From NCBI GenBank assembly GCA_030490835.1, contig CM059971.1, positions 120,188,564 through 120,252,563 on the forward strand: a stretch of DNA of 64,000 nucleotides, read 5' to 3'. The position numbers and the translations under genes were made by a program. Positions 11,560 to 23,485 of the stretch are shown piece after piece. The notes under the pieces are model-generated. The model had not been told where the DNA came from and ran no database searches. It saw only the letters and a list, made by a program, of their open reading frames with translations. Source of the DNA: Annona cherimola (taxonomy: Eukaryota; Streptophyta; Magnoliopsida; Magnoliales; Annonaceae). Position 1 is the first letter of the stretch, and each line of letters opens with the position of its first letter.

Positions 11560-13175
11560 ACTTATTAGTGTTTTTTGCATTTTAGTTTCCAATTATGCGT
11601 ATTTGCTTTTTAACTCGTGAGTTTTACATATTTGCATTTTAAACCCATAACTTTGCCTCATTTGCATTTTAAACCCTTAACTTTGCCTCATTTGCATTTT
11701 AAACCCTAAAGCTCTATGTCCTAAAAAAAAACTCAACTAATGATTGTTATTTGCAAACAAAAAAGTTAAAATGCCCTAGTAGTTTAGTTGAACCATGAGT
11801 CAACTCATCTCATGAGTTGACTTTTTATTTGTCATTTTCACATAAACACCTTAAGATAAATAATTTTACCGATCTAACCATCCACATGATAAATAATTTT
11901 GCCGATGTAACCATCCACATGATTTATAGCATTTCAAAACATGGAAAACAACTATTGAACCACTCATATCAGATTTCGGTAGCACAATACATGAACATAA
12001 AAAATCTACCCAAAATATTTGCATGTGTCGCGACAGATAACGATCTGTGTGTTGCCTTCTCAAACGCAGCCCCTGCAACCCATCGCACATCGCCTGCTTG
12101 CTTGGATGCACCACCTCCAATCGGCCTTACTGCTGTCGATCACAGTCGACTAACGGTGCCATCGCCAATTTTCGAAACTAAAGTCTCTTGTTCCCGCACT
12201 GGATTTGGCCTCCGATTGTCGTAATCTATCCCAAAAAACACTATCAAACGCACTACCTCTCTTTCTTCCTCATTGCTGGCAGCTGCAAGAAATTGATCGT
12301 TACCTCTGCTTTGTACCAACGAACAAGGCCGCTGATGTTTCTCACCTGTTGTCGCTTCCATCTCCTTACTTGCTCATGGTATCGACGAGACAAACAAACA
12401 CCTGACGCAGCCGTTGCTCTTCTTCACAAATGCTAACCAATGACAACTCATTGATGTTGGAACCATCATTACTGATCTCAACGTCCGAAAACCCCGCCGC
12501 CGTTCACCAGAAAATGCAATGTCGGTGTCGATCACCAATTTTGTACGGTCCAATGAGTCAATTCCAAATTTGCAAAGAGTGGGGATGTTTGGCAATGACA
12601 AAAACTTTTCACCTGAAACTTTTCAATCTAAAACTTTTCATTCTCTACAACTCTTCTATTTTTTAATTATTTTTTTACATCTTCCAACACAAACCACCCT
12701 ACTTTTCAATCATTTCTACACAATTACCTATATAACTAACCTATCTATTTTAACTTTATCCTCTTTACTCCTCATCATTACCCCTATCATATCACATCAT
12801 TTGACAACTTTTATTCTTCAAAACTTTTCACCAAAAGTTTTATTCATTCCCAAACACACCCAGTGTGGTCTTTGTTGTGGCTAGTGAGTTAACCCATTTG
12901 ATGAGTCGACTCAAGTTTGCGAATAGTGTAGTTTTTGTTGTGACCAAGTTGAGTTGACTCCTTTCATGAGTCGACTCCATTATGGGTAATATTGTTATTA
13001 GAAGATTTATACTGTAGCCACGGACAGATTTTCCGTTTGTCTGGTGGCTTGCATTAACAATGGGATTTAAAATGCAAATAAAGTTATAAGATTTAAAAAG
13101 TAAATACGCGAAACACATGAGTTAAAAAGCAAATGCACATGGTTAAAGGAATCAAAATACAAAAACCCAAAAAGT
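11560..13175. mobile_element. Candidate terminal-inverted-repeat element, about 1.6 kb, with a nested MITE
   Basis: The left end (about 11565-11625) and the inverted right end (about 13115-13175) share CATTTGCTTTTTAACTC-type text and neighbouring blocks. Inside the left arm a 32 bp unit (core TTTGCATTTTAAACCC) repeats near 11636-11705. A Tourist-like MITE sits inside at 12582-12861. The interior at 11930-12560 has more balanced composition, but I recognise no transposase or captured gene. Boundaries are approximate and no target duplication is visible. Confidence 0.5.
12582..12861. mobile_element. Tourist-like MITE
   Basis: The ends are GGGATGTTTGGCAATGA and the inverted form of GGGTGTGTTTGGGAATGA, with the AAAACTTTT-rich subterminal text shared with 29850-30115, 37837-38117 and 56063-56301. 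It is non-coding, about 280 bp, and nested in the larger inverted-repeat element. Confidence 0.7.
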
Positions 13176-13489
13176 ACTTTAACAATTAACTAATTTAACA
13201 TTTAACTATCTAACTATTCTTCCTATAAAAAACAACTAACTATTCTCACATTAATATATGCATATATATGGATTTACTTCTATACAACCATGAAAATGCC
13301 ACATGTAGGCATGTAGCCCCGTCATTTTTAAATTTTTCTTTATATTTGATATGTAATCTACTCTATTTACTGTATTTAATATCATTTGTTCAACTTTCAA
13401 AACAAGTTATTTATTTAGATAAAAGACAGTTTCATGAAAATCAAATATATATATGTGTGCGCGCGCGCGTGCATAAGCCAATTTGTTGA

Positions 13490-14925
13490 AAATATCTACT
13501 TAAATTATGCAAAATGTTTATTTTCAATTATATATTATTAGAATGTAATAATACTTCATAAAATGATTTATTCACATGTGACATCTTAAATAGTATGAAT
13601 GTTAGACAACTTAAAAATTAATATTTAGTATTAAATTATTTTATTATAATAATTTTACATATTTATAGATGAGGCCCATAAAAGGTATACGAAACAAATG
13701 AAAAAGTTATAAATCATGTTAAATTCAATAAATAGAATGAATTTTTAATTAAGCACCAAGATATTAAAAATAAAAAATAATTATATGGAAAAAGAGTATC
13801 AGAAAGATTCAAAGTGCTTGAATGATAATGATATGTATTTGCATTATAAAAAGTTGTATTGAAATTTAAAAATACCGTATCAAAAATAGAAAGAGATATA
13901 CCACTAAAGGATCTTGAATCCTTTAGAACAACCTATATATATAGATAGATAGAGAGAGAGAGAAAGAGAGAGACTCGTTCCGATGTAGTGCAACTACACC
14001 AAAACAATAGGACATTCACATATATTATAATGCAATAAAACTTTATACAATCATTTATTCATATACAAATTTTATAGGAAATAGTTTACATGTTGAAAAA
14101 ACTATTTTAAAATTGTTATTTACATCAAACTATTTTATTATGTTGAATTTATACTATTTTCAGATGAAGTTCATACACATCCAATTGAGATGAAAATTGG
14201 TATAGTAAGATAATACAACATTCTAAATACAATTGGTGTAGTATATTATAATTTTATGATCTTGTGGAGCCATTTTGATGCAATTGCACCGTAATTACGA
14301 TGCAATTGCGCTGCACTCAAATATAACTCATATTCTATATATAGTAGTGATCCTGTTAGCCCGGACTAAGCAAATATCTCGCTTAGCCCTCCTCAAAAAA
14401 TTCATTTACAACAACTTTTGTTTGCATTTTTCTTCGTACATTTATTATCGAAGTATATTTAAAGTGGCTAAACGGAACATTTGCTTAGCCCCGACTAACA
14501 GAAACATTTCTCATATATATATATATAGAGAGAGAGAGCGAGAGAGAGAGAAAAAAAATAAATAAAAAATTCCAGTGCATGCAAATGCACCGTACAATTC
14601 ATGCATTATGAGCCCTACATGATCATGAATGGGAAATCCACCGCGTCCATTGTATTTAAAATTGTTTACTTTATTAGCATATCAATTTTCATCTAAATCC
14701 AGCATGTGTGCAGTCCCTATCTTAAAAAGGTGCAAAATCAACGAAATAAAATAATTTAATATAAATATCAAGTTTAAAGTTGTATTTTCAACATTTAAAC
14801 CATCTAAAATATAATTTTTATATGAATAAATAATTGTATAAAATTTCATTACAATTTAATATGTGTAAAGTTCATTTTACAGCAAACTGCACTGTCGTCT
14901 GCACATAAATGAGTCTCACATATAT
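13490..14925. repeat. AT-rich dispersed repeats, at least three partial copies
   Basis: Blocks at about 13530-13930, 14030-14280 and 14570-14890 are variants of a family also seen at 19020-19510, 19530-19910, 27110-29260 (interrupted), 31740-32250 and 42760-43235. Shared wording includes TTAGAATGTAATAATACTTC and CATTGTATTTA. The family is non-coding with a length of roughly 300-500 bp per copy; exact ends were not resolved. Confidence 0.6.
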
Positions 14926-15336
14926 GGAGCGTAATTCAGTGCACCCGGGTGCATTCAGCCTCAACGCACCCGGGTGCACTGCACCTATTTTTTTTTATTT
15001 TTTTTTGAAAATTTTTTCATAAAGCTGTTAATATAGGTTTATTTAACATATGTATCAATTTTTACTATTTTTGGAGATTTTTAGATATTTTTTTTAGATT
15101 TTTAAAAATCAGTGGCATTTTTCGTAATTTTAAATTACCGAAAATGCCACTGATTTTTAAAAATCTAAAAAAAATATCTAAAAGTCTCCAAAAATAGTAA
15201 AAATTGATAAATATGTTAAATAAAACTATATTAACCATTGTATACAAAAATTTTCAAAAAAAAATAAAAAAAAATAGGTGCAGTGCACCCGGGTGCGTTG
15301 AGGCTGAATGCACCCGGGTGCACTGAATTACGCTCC
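14926..15336. mobile_element. MULE-type foldback MITE, complete, 411 bp
   Basis: A near-perfect palindrome over its whole length. The outer bases are GGAGCGTAATTCAG and its inverse, followed at each end by two CCCGGG-centred palindromes (TGCACCCGGGTGCA type). It is flanked by a perfect 9 bp duplication CACATATAT (14917-14925 and 15337-15345). A 9 bp duplication points to Mutator-like transposition. It is non-coding; a transcript would fold into a hairpin with arms of about 200 bp. Confidence 0.9.
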
Positions 15337-16027
15337 CACATATATATAAAGCTTAGTTTTCCAGATTTTGACTATGATTGAAAAAACTTTACTATTTTTC
15401 CTACCATATTTCAATCATTTTTCATACTACCACCTTATTCATTCTCTCTTTGTTCCTATCATATAACATGACTCTCCCACTGATACATACATTAGAAACT
15501 TGGTTATTCTGGATAATTGAAAAAACGCTAGCCTAACAATATCGATTGATTTATTTTTCTGGTTTTGCCGATCATCCGAGACCACCGAATGTCAAGACCG
15601 TTCAACATCATTAATTTTATAATATTTTCAGAAAATACGAAATATAATATTTTAAGGAAATATTCTAGGAAAATGGAGACGGGTGTGTGAGAATTATCCC
15701 GCACTGCAATGTTTACGTCAGGGAAGGTATATGTCCTATTTTCTTGTAAATAAAAGATATTTGGGTCTTTTATTTTAGTAATCATAAAAATACGTAATTA
15801 ACAAGGAAATAGTCAAGTGTAAACGACAATAGGGTAGCCGCCACGTGTCTAGTTTTTTATTGGGTACATTCCCTATCCATTGACTAAATAAAATAAGGTC
15901 GGAAACACTGCATCAGTAGCTTTCTAATCATACAACATCAATCCGCAACGGTTGCTCTCACATATAGAAGCAGAAACGCAATTCCAGAAGCCTGGGGTTT
16001 GAACTTATCGCACCTTGGCTCAGGCGC
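15337..16027. other. 3' flank of the isopropylmalate isomerase gene
   Basis: This is the intergenic and 3'-untranslated region downstream of the minus-strand gene that ends at 16028. No separate gene was recognised. A CCACGTGT motif lies near 15841. Confidence 0.5.
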
Positions 16028-19000
16028 CTACTGCAAAAACTCCCTAGGGTCTGTGACAAAACCAGTCAAAGCTGATGCTGCAGCCGTGTAAGGGGAAGCA
16101 AGGTATATCTGCCCCTCTTTGTGCCCCATTCGGCCAGGGAAGTTCCGGTTAGTAGTAGACACACAAACCTGGAAAAAGAAATTACAGAGATCAGAAGAGG
16201 AATGAAAGTTTCTAAATGCACTACCCACAAGCAACCTACAAGTTTTTTTTTTTTTTTTTTCCTTTTTTTGTTTGTTGGGAGTACAATTTTTTATTTTATT
16301 TTTTGGTTGGGGGTGGAGGGAAAATTTTTATTTTCATTCGAACCATCTATAATGTAAATATGTACTTATTTTCATTCAAAGCATTCATAATGTAAATACG
16401 TATGTATCTATGATACCAAAAATTGCTTTGATTGGAAAGTTAACATATAAAATATTTAACCTCATTTGGGAGTGAATATGAAATGGTTAAATTTTCAAAT
16501 TCTAGAAATAAATAATATAGTGCATAAAAATTTTCAAATTATGTGATTTTTGCATCATGACTAAATGCATTCAGACAAATATTTTAAATGGTTCAGCCAT
16601 TCCAAATAATAAAATTAAAATAAACCACCATCATCCACTTGTTTTTAATCGTTGTCCCTTTCTTCGCCTTGACTAAAAGGCATTGCAGCAATGTAGAAAC
16701 AAGTGGCCTCGTAGCAACCAGATGCAGTCGCAGGGTGGGCTGCAAATTCGGAAGTCTTAATAAAAAATGAGCATTGGCAACTTATAGTAAAGCTTCAAAC
16801 ATTTTGATGGGCGAAAATCCAGGCTGTCCAAACATTTTAGACCGTATTGTGCCGAATCACCATCATAGGATGCATAGTTCATCAAAATAAAAAGGACTTG
16901 TAGAATGATTTAATCCGAGTAATAGGGCAAAAAATAACCACAGAGAAAGAAATTGACTTTTAGAGAGAGAGAGAGAGAGAGATGATGTCATAGCTGAAAT
17001 AGTTGAAAAACATTGAATATTACCACTTGATATCACCACGACCATGCCCGCATATTTCAAAATTTTGGATTACAAAAAACCCATGCATTACCAATTTCAT
17101 TGTGGCGACTGTCCTTATATCATATTATATTAGACTAGCATATACGGAAAATGTCCGATTTCCTGCATGCCCAAAACAGGGTAAAGATTTGGCCCCCAAA
17201 AACATTCAGAAAGATAAGATTTACTTAGTAAGAAAAGCACATGTATCAAGCAGATAAGACTTGCTTGATATGGAACGCACATTAAACAATTAGAAAGTGA
17301 GAACTTGCCTGAGGCTCATTCATCCGGGCATATGTGTCTCGTGGGCCACCTAAACAAGCCCCACAACTAGGGCTTGTGGGGGTATCACAACCAACCTCTT
17401 CAAATATTTGAGAGCAGGTTTTCCCACCTGATCCTGGAACAGGGAGTGCATATAGATCCATCCAAACCTGCACACATCAAAGATAACAAATTCCAATGAT
17501 CCTCGGGAATCAAAATTATAATAACGTGACAGGGATCAATGATAGGGATCAGTGTCTGAATAAGAGGGATCGGTGTTGGAAGGATAGGGTTCAGTTATTG
17601 GCTTTGAAAGGAAGTTACAGACGTGGGAGTAAAGTCTGTTATAACACGTGCAGGCAAGTAAGCTAGCAGCATTTGAGAGCATAGGTTGTTATGATTAGTC
17701 TTTAAAAGGGGGTGTCCTGTATTGATTGTTTTGTAATTGATTAGTTGATAGTTAGATAGTTTCCCTTGTAGCTAGAACATAATTACTCCTTCCTTGATAT
17801 CAATTCAATTCAATTGAGTTGTTCTTGAGGACGGGTCTATCATAATGCAACTTGATGCCATCAATATCGTAAAGGAAATAAGAGCCTACCTTTTGGGTTG
17901 CTGGGACAATAAAAGTTGGCACTTTTACCTTTCCACCCTGCTCAAGAAGAATAGAACTCAAAAAGTTAAATGTCAGATAAAGAAACATATAATTTTTCAA
18001 GGATGCATTGACATTTTAACATCCTTACCGATGCCAGAAAGACCTTGGCTGACGCAACAAAATCTTCAGTTTTCCCACCAGTGCAAGAGCCTATATATAC
18101 TCTGTCAATTTTCACACCTTTGCATTCTCTTGCTAAAGCACGATTATCTGGTGAATGAGGCTGCAAACAGAAATGTTAAAATGGTATGTGCAAAACAGCT
18201 GCATAAAAAAACAGTATTTAACTAGCAGCTTACATCATACTGGAAACAGAGAGAAGGAAGTCAGTCTACCAGAACACAATCCACCAACATGTAGAGTGCT
18301 GGTAATCTACAGGACATGGTAGTTGCAATCATGAACATGTTCACGACTTGGATTGGATGAGGATGTGGGATGGAAAAAGAGTTATTATGTGTTGAACATA
18401 GAAAAATGCTTGATGCGATTGAGAAAAGTTGTATCAGAAATGGAAATATTAGCTTGTTATTTTTTGAAAATGAGAAAAATGTTTGTGGGAAATGGGAGAT
18501 TTCATCCCATCCAAATCCCACAAGCATGACACAGAAACCATGTATCATGCACCCAAAATCCAGCAAACTAGAAACGCCCACCAGATCAGGCTGTTATGCG
18601 GCTAAGATGGACACATTTAAACTTCAACAAACCTTGTTGCATTGCCCACCTTGGGATAGGATCAGCATGATCTTTGGTTTTTTGAAGGACTTGCAATGCC
18701 GTCATGGATTTTGAACTATCCAACAAAAGGAAACAATCACATGGCACCATGCCTCTTAGGCTCATGTCCAAGCAGAGATGCCAAAGTGAAATGGAGGGCC
18801 TACATCCATGAGTATTGAGTACTGATTGTGAATACTATAATTGAAGTGTATATAAAAGCTCACCTTTGCTACCACTGGCTCCAACTTAGAGACATCAAAA
18901 CTGTACTCATTAATAAAGCTGCAAAGAAAACGAAAGTTCTCATCAATATCGATTATAGGCATTTGCATGTTAGAGTAATCTAAATATATATAGGGCTCCA

Positions 19001-22000
19001 CTTAACCAAGTTACATAGAAGCAGTCTCATGTAGCCCCCTTAAATTTCGAGATATTGATCCTTGATGGAAAATTCAATCCATTTATTGTATTTAACATCA
19101 TTAGTTTAGCTAAGAAACCAAGTTTCATCCAAATTAAGTATGTGCATGGGCTGCATTTGCTCAAAAATACATATATTCATGTGGAAATTATAAAAAATGC
19201 TTAGATCCGTTGACACATGCATTAGAATGTAATAATACTTCATAGAATCATTTATCTACATAGTAATGATATTTCAGATGGTTTAGATGCTGAAAAAATA
19301 CTTTAAAATCAATACATTAAACCATTTCAGTACATTGATTTTACACATTTATGGATGGGAGGGACCCATATATGGTAAAACTAAACAAATAAAAAGGTTT
19401 CCAAAATACTATAAATGATGTCAAATACAATGGATTAAGTGGATTTTCCACCAAGCATTGAGATTTTAAATATGAAAGGGGATACATAGAAAATGGGTTT
19501 CATAGAAGCAAGACTGATATATAATCTTAGATATGTTCCAGTGCATGTAAATGCACTGTAACTTACGGTGTATTTACATCAAAATGAGCCCCAAATAATC
19601 ATAAAATGCATATCTACTCCACCCATTGTATTTAGAATTGTTTTTTTATTAGCATACCAATTTCATCCAAATTCGATATGTCCCATCTAAAAATGATACA
19701 AAATCAACGTAATAAAATAGTTTGATGTAAATAACAACTTTAAAGTTATTTTTCAACGTGTAAACTATTTCCTATATAATTTATATATAGATGAATGATT
19801 GTATAAAGTATCAATATATTTAAATATATGTAGGGCCCATTGTGAGCCAAATGCACCGTAAGTTACGGTGCAGGCAAATACACAGTAATATATATATATA
19901 GAGAAAGAGAGAGAGGAAAGTGGAGTTGTCTGTACCCAAATGCCACTGACTCATGCCATTAATTATGAGTTACCCAAACCAAAATGGAGCATTTTATGTT
20001 TAAAATTTCAAGTTGGGCCAGGCAAGGCCCATCAGAGATGCGCCGACAACAACAGCTCCGGCGGCGGCGGTGGCAACGACAAACTCCATCGACAGCAGAA
20101 CTGGGCTTGGCCCAGTGGATCTGACCCAAAGAGGAGCGGCCAGGAACAACAACAAGGCGGCTCAATGCTCGGGCCTCAACAGCGGCCCACTACCCAAGGC
20201 TGTGCGGTAGACCCGCGGCAAGGACGGCTTCAGCATGCCATATGGCATGTCCAAAGCCATCCATGCATGATCCTTCGTAAAATTGAAAGTGTGGTTTTGG
20301 GGTTGGGGCGTTACACATTCCCATGTGCTTGTAGTGAGAAATTAGATCCCAATGAAAAGCATCATTCTTTGAATTGAATTTCAAAAGGTAGTATAACAAC
20401 ATCAATATGGCATATGTGCTAAGGCAAAAGCAGCTTGACCTTTGAGTTGCACTTATTGCAATCATCTAAAAATACATCCAAATGCAGCCTAAAGAAAATT
20501 TTGAGTAACATCATAGCAGCCTGATCATTGAAATTGACAATTACACAATCATCTCGAAAAATACATCCAAAACAGTTTTAAAGATTTTGAAGTATCATCT
20601 TTTTGTAATTTACCTGGCTTGCTGATCACTATACATTGGTTCATAGGTCAATGGCGTCTTACCCTGTCCATAAAAAAAAATAATATTAGGATCCAAAAGC
20701 AAAAGCCAGGCCATTGTGATCTAGCACAAGAAAATGATAAAGAAGACCCTTTCCTGGAAGGGACAATTGCAAGCATCAAAATGACAAAATGCTACAAGTC
20801 AACTTACTGTATATTAAATATATTCATTGTGAACCTACCTCAAGGAACTTCAACGTTGTTTGATCAGCAGGGACAACACCATTCTTGCCACCAGCTTCAA
20901 CAACCATGTTGCATAACGTCATTCTCTCTTCCATCTTTCAACATTGCAAAAAGGAGAGAGAGCAGAAGCCCATAGAAAATGATCAATCACATAAGTAAGC
21001 ACTAAATCAAATATCCTCGAATAATTGTTTTAGCATGTCTTTTGGTAATGTTGCTTACAGATAAACTCTCAACAGTAGAACCAACGAACTCCATGGACTT
21101 GTATGTTGCACCAGCCACAGTAATTTCACCAATGATCTAACAAACAATTATAGCATGTTCAGAATAGAGGAAAAAGCATATGGGAAGTGTTATAGGCACA
21201 TTAACTATGAAACTAAAAGAGCACTCAAATCGAATGAAATTTCTAGGTGCCAGTTTTACCAGAAAACCATTACTAAGTGAAAGAGAAAAGGGGACCATGG
21301 GACATTCATTCACTAAGAACCATAATGCTTACTTGCAAAATCAAATCCTTGGCAAGCAAATAGTTGGGCATCTCTCCCTCCAAGATAAACCTCAAGGTTG
21401 GAGGAACCTACAATATTCATATTTGAGAAACATGGAGGTTGATGACAAACATAAGTACGAAAATTTACAATAAAAACAACAAACTACAAAAAGGGTTGCA
21501 GTAATAAATATATTATTATTGATAATACCCTAGCAACCAGGATCAACAAAGTATATATAACACACCTAAAATGAATAAAAGTCATAGGACCTTTTAAGAT
21601 GAATGGAAAACTCCGGTGAGGATTACAACCGACTGACAATGTTCATTCGAATAACATTCCAAAAATAAATCCCAAAAACATACTAAAAGAAATCATGTCA
21701 TTCTTGAATATAAATAATTCCAATCTAGAATGCACCACAATGATTAATTAAAAGAAACAAATTAAGATATGCATATTTGGCGCTGAGCCATTCAATGTGT
21801 GGATCAGCATGGCCAAAGATAAGAATAAGCATCCAATTTCCCAATGACCAAGAAAGTCCCTTTTTTCCTCTATTGCAGAACTCAACCTGAAGCCTGCTAC
21901 CACTAAGCTTCGACAATTGTGCATAGCAGCCAAGGGCTCAGTTCAAACCCAACACAACCAAGATACCTACAACTGAGAATGGTGGTGACACCACTACATC

Positions 22001-23327
22001 AATTCTGCGATTCGTCCACTGGTACTAACTCATACACTATAATCCAACCTTGGCGGCTTGGCCCATATGCTCCTGAATTCACAATAAACAAGAACAAAAA
22101 TGCCACTTTGTATTTCACTGTTCTATGAGCATATGGCCAACAGACAAACAAATATTTCAGATTAAGCCGCATGAAAATGAGATAAGCCAAATCATGAATG
22201 AAGCAACTATCATAATGGGAGCATTAAACACCCTAAATAGGAGCTTGAAGCACTGATGAGCATTCATAATGTAATTTCAACTACCTTAAGCAAAAGTTTC
22301 CCGGCCCCCATAACAAAACCTGCATCGGTGTTCCCAATTCCAGTTGCAAACTGACCAAATGCTCCAGCATTGCATGTGTGAGAATCTGTTCCAAGAAGAA
22401 CCTAGATGGAAGTTGAAAAGGAAATAAAGTGAATCAAGCAATTGAAATACGCTAGAATTTTTTTTTTATTTAATGGACAGAAATGTACCTCCCCTGGTCT
22501 GCAATGGCCCTCTTGGGCAAGAGCAATATGACATACACCCTTATAATCTGGGTTGACCTGCAAATCATTGAAAATGTTCGGCTTTCAATAAACATGTGAA
22601 CGAAAGAAGGTAACAAAGACGCCTTCGTCTATCTAGGATAAATTTGGATAAAAAATATGAAAGAGGATCTTTTCTTTGGAACGTACCTTGAAATTACTGA
22701 GATCTTTAATATCATAGAAGTATTTAATGTTTTGCTCCATGCAAAAATCCCTCAAGATATCCACATTACGATTTGCTCTCTCATCGGCTGTAAAGATGTA
22801 GTGATCAGGGATAATGACAATCTTTTCGCGGTCCCAAACCTGTCATGTAGATACTGTCAAAAGCAATTCATCGTGAAACCAGCTAACCCAGAATTCAAGC
22901 ACACAACCTTACCTGGGCATCCTCACCAAACTCTCGCTTGAATATTCCAATTGTTCCAGGGCCGCAGACATCGTGGGTCATCAACACATCAACGTTCACC
23001 CACGCATTCTCTCCAGGCTCCAATCGCTCCCGCTCCGATGCCCTCGCCAGGATCTTCTCCGTCATTGTCATCGCATGCTTCACCTGAAAAATAATAAAAA
23101 GAAGAGGAAAGTTACAATCGCCTCAAACAGAACGCAAACGAGATGGATGGAAAGGACGACCAAGAAATTTCAGGTAGAAAACTGACAGAGCCAGTCGCTG
23201 AAGGCGACCGCTGCTGGGGCTGCGGCGGAGACATTACAGCGGAGACAGCTGGGGCAACTTTTGGACACCTTCCCCTGCATTTGGGCACGGTGTATGGAGA
23301 TTGGGAACAATGAGAAGAAAGTGCCAT
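16028..23327 (-). CDS. IIL1: 3-isopropylmalate dehydratase large subunit, chloroplastic (14 exons)
   Basis: Isomerises 2-isopropylmalate to 3-isopropylmalate in plastid leucine synthesis, as a heterodimer with a small subunit. Coding exons: 23187-23327, 22913-23083, 22687-22839, 22489-22557, 22285-22401, 21333-21407, 21059-21136, 20839-20934, 20614-20663, 18864-18918, 18029-18160, 17890-17937, 17309-17467, 16028-16168. Joined in phase they give 494 residues, near the 509 known for Arabidopsis. Aconitase-family marks are GTDSHT (182-187) and the three iron-sulfur cysteines in GSCTGGK (C361) and SCGACLGG (C430, C433). The N-terminus to about residue 45 is plastid-transit-like. Intron 13 has a GC donor (CAG|GCAAGT). 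The start is uncertain: the ATG at 23327 is in frame, but an ATG in better context at 23485 opens another frame. Intron 9 (1.7 kb) holds repeats. No internal stop or frameshift was seen from 23327. Confidence 0.95.
18919..20613. repeat. Repeat-filled intron 9 of the isomerase gene
   Basis: Two AT-rich dispersed repeats occupy about 19020-19510 and 19530-19910. The second is bounded by AGTGCATGTAAATGCAC-like text on the left and related GCACCGTAAGTTACGGTGC text on the right. 19940-20370 is a GC-richer stretch with CAACAACA and GGCGGC runs that does not look like exon and has no recognised product. Flanking splice sites are normal. Confidence 0.6.
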
Positions 23328-23485
23328 TTCTCTCTGCAAAGAGTCAAATGAAGACGAGAATATGCGGAGTTAGGGTGGGTTTTGGAGGAGATTTCAAGAC
23401 GGAAATGAAAATGGGATGCAGAAATTGCCTTGGGGAAAAGAGAGGCGCTCGTGGACGCAATCGCAGCAGCAGTGGAGACCGCCAT
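23234..23485 (-). other. Upstream overlapping reading frame at the isomerase 5' end
   Basis: An ATG at 23485 in the context CCCATGGCG opens MAVSTAAAIASTSASLFPKA and more, which looks like a chloroplast transit peptide, but it is out of frame with the enzyme (158 bases upstream of the ATG at 23327) and ends at 23234. I found no convincing short intron that joins the two frames. It could be an inhibitory overlapping upstream frame, the remnant of an older longer transit peptide broken by an indel, or a sequencing indel. Confidence 0.55.

Noticed and set aside
15065..15247. Small frames within the foldback MITE (also in the other copies)
   Set aside because: They lie in palindromic AT-rich arms, differ between copies and have no protein similarity.
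19940..20377. An extra exon or gene within isomerase intron 9
   Set aside because: The protein in every frame is low complexity, and the exons on either side join in phase without it.
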